Shown in pieces: positions 9,454 through 19,873 of a DNA stretch of 54,426 nt (position 1 is the first letter of the stretch; each line of letters opens with the position of its first letter). The position numbers and the translations under genes were made by a program. The notes below the pieces were generated by a model. That model was not told the DNA's origin, did no database searches, and was given only the letters and a program-made list of their open reading frames with translations. Source of the DNA: Acanthamoeba castellanii str. Neff (Eukaryota > Discosea > Longamoebia > Acanthamoebidae); NCBI RefSeq assembly GCF_000313135.1, contig NW_004457618.1:69871-124296 (forward strand). Direction: 5' to 3'.

Positions 9454-10578
9454 TTAGGCAGGCGCTGGAATGGAAGAGGGAGAAAGAAAGAAGAAGAGAT
9501 GAGCTGCTGATGTGACGACGGCGAGCTAGGTGCCTGGGGGTGTGGTGCGTACCGCCAAGAGCCTCGGGCATTCGTTCGATGGAGTACTTGTGCTGCGAAA
9601 TGTACATGATGGGCACGCCGGGGATCTTTCGAATTCTTCTCTTCAAGTCCTTATCGCAAGTGGCCACGATGTAGCACTGGAAGAACACGACACGACACAC
9701 GCAGGTATATGTATGTTAGTTCAATGTACATGATTGAGGCACGGTTGCTCGCAAAAGTGTGCAAGCCTTGTCTTCTTGCCCTCTGATACCTTGTGCATGT
9801 TTACTCGGCTGACGAGGCAGTCATCGGCGTAGGTACCCTTGTGGCTGCATGTCAGCCGTTCAAATCGCGGATCCTTGGCCACTCTATTGTTTGAACAGAT
9901 CGATCAGCATTGGTTGTACAGCAAGAACTCCACCGCTGTTACACACAGGGGAGAGGTGTAGTGAATACCTGAGTGCCACCCTGAACTTCTTACCCAGCTT
10001 CTCCAACTCGGCCATGACGCAGTCGGTGATGCACGGAATGCCTGCACACAAGACAAAAAGTGAGCCATAGGCTTACATAGAAGAAGAAGAAGAAGAAGAC
10101 AAGGTGGCCAGCGTACACTTGGCAAAGAGGCAGTCCATCATCGCGGAAACGATCTCGAGCTTGTTTTGGATGGAGAAGTTGATGAAGTTGGTATCGAGCA
10201 GCACGTAGTAGGGCGGACCCAGCTGCGCGTTGTATTTGAAGAAGAGAGCAGAAGAAGCCTTGGGGCTGCATGTCAAGAGAGCGAGTCAGTACGACGGCTT
10301 GCTGGGTGGTTTAACGAGTTGTTTGGAATGGCAACGTACACCGTCTTGACTAGCTCAGCATCCTTCTTCTTTTCTTTCTCTTCGTCTTGCTTCTTTTGTG
10401 CTCCACCTTCCTTGTGCTTACTGCACGGCGGCAATCACGATTTCATGAGAATTGTCAATCACGCGAATCTCAGAAATTTCAAGATTAATGAAATAAGGCA
10501 AGCGTACACGCGAGCATCCTTCGGGCTGATCATGCGCTTCACCTCCGCAAACTTCCTCGTCTTCTTGATTTTACCCAT
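9454..10578 (-). CDS. FCF1: FCF1, PIN-domain rRNA-processing factor
   Basis: FCF1/UTP24 is a nucleolar PIN-domain endonuclease of the small-subunit processome that acts in early 18S pre-rRNA cleavages. I join seven exons: 10578-10508, 10420-10340, 10265-10117, a [10 protein letters not shown] exon near 10050-9970, one with DPRFERL and YADDCLV near 9900-9790, 9676-9553 and 9464-9454. Visible are [32 protein letters not shown] with the catalytic Asp, CHK-type [26 protein letters not shown] and the terminal [11 protein letters not shown]. Order and size (about 195 residues) match the family along its whole length. The last coding exon is only 11 nt. Divergent from the gene at 11103, sharing about 525 bp. 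Confidence 0.92.
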
Positions 10579-11102
10579 GATGCTTCAATTCGTTCTTCTG
10601 TCCGTTGGTGGTTTGCTTCGGATTGGAACGCCGCCGCTTCTCCGGCTCGCCTTGCCGCAGTCTTTTCTCTCCTTTCTTTTTCCGGGAGCGGCCGCCGGAT
10701 TTATCCCCCGGCCCCCTTGGCGAGCTCTAATCTTGATCCAACTTCCATCTTACCTGCCGCCATGTACAGCCAGCGCCTTCTTGGCAGCCGCTCCACGGCG
10801 GTGGTATGCACTCGGACACTTTCTCCCTTCTTCCACTCAATCCGCATTGCTCCGGCCAATCTCACTTTAATTGAATGGATTTTAATTTACTCTGCAGCCC
10901 TCCCTTGCTCGCACGCTTCCTTGGGCTCAGACCACCGGTCTGCGGGCAGGTAGATCTACTCGTTTGCGTTCTTTGTCCATTTCGTTCAAATGAATTTAGA
11001 ATTAATTCAAATTGTTTTGAAGGCGCGAATGGAGCCACTCCCCTGGCTATTTTCCCTTCGGCCCAGCTCGAGGCGCAGCGTGAGACGCGACGCATCCCCA
11101 TC
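10579..11102. promoter_or_regulatory. Shared intergenic region between divergent genes
   Basis: About 525 bp between the FCF1 start and the start of the small gene at 11103. I see AT-richer tracts around 10860-11010 (for example TTAATTGAATGGATTTTAATT) but no confident TATA box or repeated operator. No ORF here looks real. Confidence 0.35.
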
Positions 11103-11728
11103 ATGCAGAAGTGGAGGGCTGGCGCTATCAAGACCAGTACTACTCTCCCCTCCTTGCACCATCTCCCGTCCACTACTTGTTGAGTCGTTGGGCAGCACGC
11201 TCACGCTCGTATCGTGTGCAGGGGACCAGGTGCACAAGAAGGCCGAGCGAACGAAGAGGAACCAGGAGCGATGCGAGTACCAGCGGGTGAAGCTTCACCT
11301 CAAGCAGGTCCACACTTCACCCCACGCGCTGGCACTCATGAGATGAAGTATTGACGATGCTGGCTCTGTGTCATGTCGTGTCGTGTCGTGTGTCGTGTGT
11401 TTTGGCGCTTGATCTGCACAGGGAACGCTCTATGAGTACGTCGAGGGTAAGACCGCCGATGAGGAGACCAAGCGGAAATGGTTCCACCAGCACTTCGGCC
11501 ACGTCCAGCCCAAGAGCAGGCTCGCCGAGGAGGTCACGACCGGCTCCTCCTCCGAAGGCGCCAGCAGCCCGCCGCCCCAGCAGCAGTCCTTTGTCGATCT
11601 CGATGCCGGTACGCCGCCCACGCTCACTACGCCATGACATGATCATGCCTGGTGGTGGTGGTTGTTGTTGATGGTGTTGTTACTTACCCACGGCTGCTCG
11701 TTTAGAGTCAGTGCGAGTGTCCCAGTAG
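11103..11728 (+). CDS. Small basic/coiled protein of unknown function
   Basis: Four-exon model: 11103-11136, 11222-11307, 11422-11608, 11706-11728, with consistent phases, giving 109 residues. It begins MQKWRAGAIK, then a Lys/Arg/Glu-rich helical stretch (HKKAERTKRNQERCEYQR), then LYEYVEGKTADEETKRKWF and a Ser/Pro/Gln-rich tail. The charged helix and short length would suit a mitochondrial or ribosome-associated factor, but that is only a guess and I recognise no family. The final coding exon is 23 nt. The start could be further upstream. Confidence 0.5.
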
Positions 11729-11906
11729 GTTTTTCCGGACCACGCGTGCAAGAAGAAGACCAGCCACAAATACAACGAACGATGCGTCATGTTCTTCAAT
11801 CTCAGAGCCTGAGCTTGCGAGTCTTTACACTTACCAGGGCTGGGCTGGGCAGACGACTCGAGGTTTCCTATGTTCACACCGGCACGGGCGTCTCTTTGTG
11901 AGGTCT

Positions 11907-13560
11907 TTACTCGTCTCCGGCGGGATGGTCGCCGCGGGGCGGGCAGATGGTCTTCCACAGGCTGGCCGGAGGGATCTGCGCCTCGTGCGGGAGGAACGTT
12001 CGCTCGGGGTAGAAGACGTAGTGGGTCGGGTAGTTGAGGAAGTTCTCCAGCTTGCTCGTGTACACCCGGCAGTATCGCTGCAGCAGATACGCAAAGTGCG
12101 ACGCTGTTGATGTTGTGTGCGGCGTGTGCGGTGTGAGCGAACGGCCACACAGTGCAAACGAGGTGACTCTCACGTACCATGCTTGTGCGTTCGGAAGGCG
12201 CTCCCGAAGGTGGGGTTCATGCAGTTCTTCAGGTCTGCGCGCGGCCGTCATCGTGAGCAAGAAAGCGGCGATGGGTGAGCTGGGTTGGGGCGAAAGTGTA
12301 CCCTTCCTCAACCGTATTCGGTGTTGCCGGAGGGCGAAAACGACCTCCTGCGACCACTCCCCAGATATAAACATGCACTTCTTCATCAAGCGCTCGACCT
12401 GCACCCGAGGAAGGTCAATGCTCCAGGCCCGCTTCACTTGGGCGCCATATGATGAGTGGGGAGGTTACCTCCAACAGCTCGGCCAACACGGATCTGTACA
12501 CGCTAGAGTTCTGGATTTCCACCTCCTTCTCCAGCTCTGCAGGAAACACGTGTGAGGAAAACAGATACACACGCGAGCCTAGGAGCAAGGAAAGGTAAGC
12601 TTGCCTCGAATGATGACTCCCGTCTTCCAGCCGGCGACCGATGAGGGCTCCTTCAAGTCGTGGAAGATGTGGTCGCCAAAGTAGAGGACACGATCGCCCT
12701 TCCATCCGGTGAGCGCAATCAATTGCTGTGTGCACCATGATGAACACAACACACACACACAAGAGAGAGAGAGAGAGGAGAAACTGTCAGCCTCTCCGCG
12801 AGTCCCGGCGCAAAGAGTGATGGCAAACATAGACGTACGTTGAGCGAGCCCTCGACCAGCACTTGGCCTGAGTAGTTCTTCGGGTTGGGTCTATCCCAGG
12901 TCACTCTGCCGGTAGCAGGATCGTACACTCTGAGCAGATACAGAAGGATGAGACACTCAAGCCAGGCCAATAAGAGGAAGCCGTCGACGCACCGGAACGG
13001 GCGATTGTGGAGGAAGAACGACGGCTTGCGGCAGCTGGTCATCACCAAGTCGAACATCTCCGTCCAGTGCTTGACTCCATTGGGCAGGTGGCCCTGCAGC
13101 AGGAACTCCATTCCCGCGTTGACGAAGTCGAACGGACTGTTCGTCGCCAGGAATAGCTGGATGGTAGGCAGCATATGATTAATATCACAACATTTGGCTG
13201 TGCAGCTGCATCGCTGTGCAAGAGGTTCGTCGCTGCACGTAAGAAAATTCGATCGTACCTGCCGGCCGGCCTCCTTTACTCGCCACAGGGTCTCGCCCAG
13301 GGCCGGATTGGCGTTGAGGTAGACATCCAGGTGGTTCATGATTTCGGTGTGCAGCAGGCGCGAGGCGTGGACATGCTGGATAGCCTTGCTGACGTCCTCG
13401 TAAACATAGGCTGTGTTCCAGCACCACGGTGGATGGTCCGGTCAGGCAGCGGTGTGTGTGTGTGTGTGTGTGTGTGACGCGAATGAACTTGAGCACGTAC
13501 CAGGATCGAATTCAGTCTTTCGATCCGCGAGATACTGAATGATGTCGGCGATGAGGCATG
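11907..13560 (-). CDS. NT5DC-type 5'-nucleotidase domain protein (5' part in gap)
   Basis: HAD-superfamily protein of the cytosolic purine 5'-nucleotidase / NT5DC2-NT5DC3 family. From the 5' side it shows VYEDVSKAIQHVH, LFLATNSPFDFVNAGM, MFDLVMTSCRKPSFF, then VLYFGDHIFHDL with the HAD motif IV aspartates, ELEKEVEIQN, NCMNPTFGSAFRT and the C-terminal block NYPTHYVFYPERTFLPHE. This order is that of NT5DC2/3. The N-terminal HAD motif I (DxDxT) must lie in or beyond the N run at 13561-14202, so catalytic competence cannot be judged. About eight short introns; stop TAA at 11907-11909. It probably diverges from the gene at 14614, with the promoter partly in the gap. Confidence 0.82.
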
Positions 13561-14202
13561 NNNNNNNNNNNNNNNNNNNNNNNNNNNNNNNNNNNNNNNN
13601 NNNNNNNNNNNNNNNNNNNNNNNNNNNNNNNNNNNNNNNNNNNNNNNNNNNNNNNNNNNNNNNNNNNNNNNNNNNNNNNNNNNNNNNNNNNNNNNNNNNN
13701 NNNNNNNNNNNNNNNNNNNNNNNNNNNNNNNNNNNNNNNNNNNNNNNNNNNNNNNNNNNNNNNNNNNNNNNNNNNNNNNNNNNNNNNNNNNNNNNNNNNN
13801 NNNNNNNNNNNNNNNNNNNNNNNNNNNNNNNNNNNNNNNNNNNNNNNNNNNNNNNNNNNNNNNNNNNNNNNNNNNNNNNNNNNNNNNNNNNNNNNNNNNN
13901 NNNNNNNNNNNNNNNNNNNNNNNNNNNNNNNNNNNNNNNNNNNNNNNNNNNNNNNNNNNNNNNNNNNNNNNNNNNNNNNNNNNNNNNNNNNNNNNNNNNN
14001 NNNNNNNNNNNNNNNNNNNNNNNNNNNNNNNNNNNNNNNNNNNNNNNNNNNNNNNNNNNNNNNNNNNNNNNNNNNNNNNNNNNNNNNNNNNNNNNNNNNN
14101 NNNNNNNNNNNNNNNNNNNNNNNNNNNNNNNNNNNNNNNNNNNNNNNNNNNNNNNNNNNNNNNNNNNNNNNNNNNNNNNNNNNNNNNNNNNNNNNNNNNN
14201 NN
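13561..14202. other. Assembly gap (642 N)
   Basis: Run of N. It hides the 5' exons of the NT5DC-type gene and probably part of the shared upstream region with the next gene. Confidence 0.99.
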
Positions 14203-14613
14203 ATCAATGTGCCGAGTTGGTTGGCCGCGATCGGTGTGCGTTCGCTACACCGGTGCGTCAAGGCACTTTTGTTTTCCCCAAAGAAAAGAAAGGAAACTTA
14301 ATTTCTCTGTTCCATGTTCGTTTTCTTTCCTTCGCCTTTTTCTTTTGTCACAAGATGCCAAACGCAGGACAACCCACACCGCGAACGAGCTGGCGACCAC
14401 CAACTAAGTCCACCGAAATTTTTGGCAACTGGTGAACAGAAACGCGAGAGCGCTCGCACGACTCGCGGCCTCCGCCTCCCTGTAACTGGCGTGCAGAGCG
14501 AGACCCGTGAAGTTCGGTACATGCAGAAACAACAAGACCCCAGGCACATCACACAGCACCACCATTCGACATCTGACCACAAGGGCGAGCGCAAGGCACA
14601 CACGACCACCAGG

Positions 14614-16173
14614 ATGGTTCTCGAAAACGACACGACGGGAAACGCGAGCACCAGGGTGGACACCACGCTGACCACCAGCACCAGCACCTCCACGTCCAGC
14701 AGCAGCTCCACCGCCACTACCACCACGCGACAGAAGCGCACCACCACGCACACGGTGGAATCCCAGAATGCCGATGGTGGTGGTGATTATCAGCGGACCA
14801 GCACCACCTCGACGTCCACCCTCGTGGAGCGAAAGGCGCCTTACCACGGCCCACGACCACAACAACAACAACACGAAGAGGTGGACAGCGAGGAAGAAGA
14901 GGTGGAGTGGGTGACGGACATCGACGAGTTGGCCGAGCTGTTCGAGAGGCGGGAGCCGCTCGGGCGACGACGCGTGCGCGGCATCTGCGGACGCGTCACG
15001 AAGGGCCGGACCGAAGACGACTTCCGCCTTCTCAGCGACGAACCCAACAAACGGTACAACCACCACCACCACCACTACTATGATCATAGCGTGTTTCAGA
15101 CTTGGGATTGGGCGCGCTTGTTCAAACTTCTTGGCCCACTCCCGGCTCTCATGTCGTTTCCACCAGGTTGTCGTGGGTGGTGGGGCCGGACGGCCTCGAG
15201 CGGTTGTGTGGGAAGAGTCCGCGGGACATCATGCTGGCCATCGGCAAGGACACGCCCTGGCTCCGCCGCACCCTCGATGGTACACCACCTTTCTCTCCTC
15301 AGCTGTTGGCCTACGTGACTTGCATGGGGCTGACCCGGACTATGCGTTGCGTGTGGTGTTTTTTTTGCTTTTGCTTTTGTTTTTGGAAAAAGAGGGCTAT
15401 AGGTTCAGGCTGTGCCTGTTCCCCGAGGTGCAGGCCAGGCAGGCCACGTGGGACGGGGTGTTTGAGCTCGTCCGCGACACGTTCCCCGAGGCCTGGCCCA
15501 AAGTGGCGCCCCACATCCACGTACGTGTGCTCCATTCGTCGGCCTTGTCCTGACATCGTCACCAACCCGCACTTGCGCTGCTCCTAATCGCACTGCTCCT
15601 AATCCTCATCCTGATCTGATCTTATGTCTGTCCCGGCCGTTTCTATTCCCACTTCGCAGCTGTTGCCAAAGTACACGCTGGAGGAAGTGCAGGAGCGCTT
15701 CACCGAGTTCGACATCTGCGCTTCGTTTCTCGAGGGCCGGGACCACCACCACTACATGACCCTCGAGAGGTACCACACCCCCCCCACCTCTATGCCCCCA
15801 AACAAGCATTGCGCTGGCTCATGTCGATACGGCCATGGACATCGGCGTCGACACCACCGCAGGTATCTGGAGTCAAGCGGCACATTGGGCCACACGAGGG
15901 CGTTCCTCTACCACGAGATTGGCCTCACCCACCTCTTCCATGGCGACGGCTTCACCCGGACCGAGGACGGCCAAGTCGGTGCGTGCCCCCACACGACACA
16001 CGCAAACCAACAAAGCAACACCAGATCTCACGCTGAACTCCGACGTATACACAGGGTTGAGGGAGTACCTGGTGCCCAACCGGCCGCTGTCGTCGTTCTC
16101 CAAGTACCGCACCGTGGAGCTGCCCCTCGACCTGGCCGAGCTGCCTCCCGAAGAAGTCATTCCCGACCCCTGA
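14614..16173 (+). CDS. Unknown 341-residue protein with Ser/Thr-rich N-terminus
   Basis: Six-exon model with consistent phases: 14614-15053, 15167-15279, 15393-15520, 15660-15769, 15863-15978, 16055-16173. The first 75 residues are low-complexity Thr/Ser, followed by an acidic stretch (VDSEEEEVEWV) and a globular part: WVVGPDGLERLCGKSPRDI, LCLFPEVQARQATWDGVFEL, YTLEEVQERFTEFDICASF, LYHEIGLTHLFHGDGF, REYLVPNRPLSSFSKYR. I do not recognise the family. In-frame ATGs exist upstream at 14521 and 14314; I prefer 14614 because upstream residues are atypical. It converges on NSF, with only about 75 bp between the two stops. Confidence 0.65.
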
Positions 16174-16248
16174 CGGACCCTCAACCGAATAACAATTTGA
16201 CATTTTTATTTAGATTTTTATTAATAGTTGCAGCTGATTTCTAAAGCC

Positions 16249-19200
16249 CTATTTGTAATGTCGACTATTGCGGCGCAGGCCGTAGTCGAGCATGCACTTG
16301 AAGAAGCACTCGACCACGCTCTTGGCCTTGCCCCGGGACTCCTGCAGGGCGCGCTCGGCGACAAGGAACAGCTTGCGGACGGGCACCGCCTGTCCCTCCT
16401 TGTGCAGCCGCGTGATCTCCTTGATGTCCGCCTCCGAGTAGCCCTGTTGTGCCCACAACAATGCCGATGGTCAGTCGCTGTATGCGTGGTGTGTGAGCCT
16501 ACGGAGCTCGAAGGAGTGAGGCGTACCTCGATTTCGGCCAGCACGCGGGCCATCTCCTCGCCCTTGGTGATGGTGGGCAGGCGCAGAACAGAATCGAACA
16601 TCTGGCTCAGCTCCAGGGCCTCAAGCACATCGCGCTTGCTGGTGGTGCCCAGGATGAGCAGCTTCTTGTTCTGGTGTACACGGAATGATTCGACTGACGT
16701 AAGTCGCACTGTCCGCCTTGTGAGGCCTCGCATGGAGCATGTGGGCTGTACCTCGTTCGCCGGCTCCTTGCGGATGAGAACCAGCAGCGCTTGTAGGATC
16801 TCGTTCGAGTATCGGTGTCCCACAGGCGAGTAGTCTGACGAAAGCGAAAAGAGCACAGTAAGCCGCCAACGAACTCGTTCGCGTTTGCAACGTGAAGAAA
16901 AGACGGAGGTGTTCTCTCGTACTGAGGAATCGCTCGATGTCGTCGATGACGATGACGGAGAGCGGCGACTTGTGGGCGTCGAGGAAGGTGCTGTTGATGA
17001 GCTGGCATCGGGCCACGTCGTTGTAGGTGACGAAGTCCTTCGGCGACAGCAGCTTCACGAACGGAAAGCCGCTCTCCAGGGCCAGCATGGCCGCCACCGC
17101 CGTCTTGCCGCACCCGGGCTCCCCCTCCAGGAGCACCGACACCAGATTCGTGTGCGAGCTCGTCACCGTCTAGTCGCGCACACATCAATTCAGCGCGAGA
17201 CAACGTTGTCAGCTGTCAAGCAGCGACGACACACCGATCGAGCGAGCGAGGCAACGCACCTGTTGGACAAAGAGCCGCGCGTCCTCCAGGACTTCGGTGA
17301 AGGCGGGACTGAAGTGGATGATCCCGTTGCGCATGCAGTTCTTGAAGCTCTGGCCCGAGCGGCCGAATGCGGGCTCCTGTGCCAATGGACCAGACTCGTC
17401 AAGCGAGCTCAGCCATCGAAAACAAAGTGAGCGAAACTGCCGTACGGATTGGTCGAAAGCCTTGTCAAAGTCCTTGGCGTTGACGATGGGGTTGGCCTTG
17501 GCCATGCCCTGGTCCTGGTTGATCGGGTCGTTGATCTCGCGCGAACACGCAAACGCTGCATTCCATTCAAACAATACAAACAAATCAGTCACCACTTTCT
17601 TGCCCCACTCGCCCCACTCGCCCCACTCGCCCCACTCGCCCCACTCGCTGGGGGATGAGGTACGTACCGGAAGCGTTCTTGACCAGGCTCGACAGCTCGG
17701 CGCCGGTAAAGTTCTTGGTCTGCAGCGCGAGGGTCTTGAGGTCGACGTCCGCCGCCAGCCGCTTGGCCTCGCGCATGCGCGTCGTGTGGATCTCGAGGAT
17801 CTGCAGCCGGCCCTTCTCGTCGGGCAGGCCGATCTCGACGTGGATCTCGAGGCGGCCGGGGCGCAGGATGGCCGGGTCGATGATGTCGATCCGGTTCGTC
17901 ATGCCGATGACCAGAATGTTGTTCATGTCCTCGACGCCATCGAGAATGGAGAGGAGCTGGGTGACCACGCGCTCGTCGACGCCGGTGCCGCCCTGGCGCA
18001 TGCCGCGCTTGGCGGCGATGGAGTCGATCTCGTCCATGATCACCACGTGCAGCTCGCTGTCATCGCCCAACTTGCGGTAGTCGGCCAGCGCCGGCGCGAA
18101 CAGCTCGCGGATCTTCTCTTCGGCGCGGCCCACCAGCGGGTCGAAGATCTCGGGACCCTTGACGTAGATGGGCTTCTTGCTCTTGAGCACCTTGGCCAGC
18201 TTCTTGGCGATCAGCGTCTTACCGCACCCAGGCGCCCCGTGCAACAGAATGCCTACAATGTGATGGAATGTGAGTTATGTGCTGTGCTTGCAGTGTGAGA
18301 AAAGAGACATGGCACCTCGCACGGGGTCGATGCCGAGCTCCTGGGTGACATTGCGCGGAAGCACGCGTGGCGCGAACGCGCGGCGGAAGATGTCCGACAG
18401 CTGGTCGTCGAGGCCGCCGATGCCGATCTGTTCGAACGACCAGCTGGGCTTGAAGATCTCTGGCATACTGTCGGAACAGCGGAGTGAGCCACAGCCCAAC
18501 GATGATGTGATGTTGTGATTGGCGAGATGAAGGGACAGACGTACACTGCAGAGGAGCCACCGCCCGAGGAGACGGTCACGAGCTTGAGCGCCGACCCCAT
18601 GACGGGCACCACTCGATGCCGGTCTGCTTCATCAGCACGCCGCGCACGGTGGAGGCCTGATGCTTGGCGGACACGCCGGCGGCTGCGTCCTCGTTGCCCA
18701 GGCGCGCGAGCTCGAGATCGGTGACCTTGAACTTGAGCGTGGTGCCCTTCACGTCCATCGCCACCAGCTGGTTGCGCGTGAAGAAGTGGTTCTCGAATTG
18801 GGTGAGCAGCGCCTGCGCGGACGACGACAAACTAGTCAGTGACACCACAAATGGATGGAAAAGTGGGTCCGTGTGGTGCCGTCGGCGATGGACTCACCTC
18901 GGTGATCTCGCCCGACTGGAAGGCGCTGTCGACGCCCTTCGACCCCGCGTACAGGAAATCGATCTCCAACTTGAGGCCGGAGAGGAAGACCGCTTCCTTG
19001 TTCCTGTGCGTCAGCACAGCACAGCACAAGGGTGAGCAGACTGTCGGCGGTGGTGCCTAGAGAGGAGCAGGCAACGTACTTGGTCGCGAAGGGCCGGCAA
19101 ATGACCTTCTCGTTGAGGGACACATAGACTGAGCGGCGCTGGAAGTCGTTCATTTCGATCGTGCCCTGACGCACGGTCTCGCTCGGCCTGCAACAAACAT

Positions 19201-19524
19201 TTACAATTGAATTTATTAATTTATTATTATTATAAAAATAAAAGAGATAAATAATAGGGGGGCGTACTTGAAGAGGTAGAGGTGGAGGTTGATGAGGAGG
19301 TAGGTGTTGTGGGGCAGGCCGGCAGGCTTGGTGGGCAGGGTGAGGGCCTTGGCGTCGAGGGGGTTGAGGTAGACGAAGTTGGAGTAGAGGCGGCCGCCCT
19401 TGACCACCGTCAGCTCCACGCCTCCGTCACCCACGTCGATGCCTTGGCCTCCTCGTGGTGAGGTCGGTGGCGACGTTACCGGCGACGTGAACGATGGCGA
19501 TGCGATTCCTCCTCTCTTGTCCAT
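16249..19524 (-). CDS. NSF: NSF, vesicle-fusing AAA+ ATPase
   Basis: N-ethylmaleimide-sensitive factor disassembles SNARE complexes after membrane fusion. The N domain starts at 19524 and continues through [33 protein letters not shown] and [18 protein letters not shown]1 has [28 protein letters not shown] and the arginine finger region ILRPGRLE. D2 has [14 protein letters not shown] and [10 protein letters not shown], and the C-terminus ends near [10 protein letters not shown]. About ten short introns. At 18609-18613, in the N-to-D1 linker, the frame breaks: GIEW must continue as [11 protein letters not shown], which requires one more base (or two fewer). Given how essential and otherwise intact the gene is, a sequencing error is more likely than a pseudogene. 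Confidence 0.93.
17595..17650. repeat. Intronic 10-bp minisatellite
   Basis: About five tandem copies of the 10-mer GCCCCACTCG lie in an NSF intron, just before the exon that begins at the acceptor near 17665. Confidence 0.85.
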
Positions 19525-19873
19525 GCTGCGCTCTGTGGTCTAAGTCTGTTTGGTTGTTGGCTTGTCTTGTTTACACTCTCACAACTGCACAACACGGCCA
19601 AAATAAAAGAGACCAACAAGAACTGCGTTCCTTGAACACACAACACGCACACAACCCTGCGGACGTGTTGGCTGTCGACAGAAATAGTGACTCCCACTAA
19701 AGCTCGGGTGCATTACCTTGGGCAAAGGTGTCCACATGACGTGATCATCACGTATCGTCGATATGGTTGAGTCTGAGAGTCTACGCCCTGCGGACAGCGG
19801 TCAGCAAAGGGAAAAGGGGGAAGAAAAGTGTTTTCTTGGTGAATTTTTCTGCAGCTCAAGAAGACGGACCGGG
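19525..19873. promoter_or_regulatory. Divergent promoter region between NSF and the PDCD2-like gene
   Basis: About 350 bp separates the two start codons. No ORF in it looks real and I cannot point to a confident TATA box. The layout alone indicates a shared regulatory region. Confidence 0.35.

Noticed and set aside
13539..14435. ORFs running through the N stretch
   Set aside because: They consist mostly of undefined bases and have no coding evidence.
17297..18298. Long plus-strand ORF of 333 codons opposite NSF
   Set aside because: It is the antisense shadow of the conserved NSF D1 exon; the minus strand carries the AAA+ motifs.
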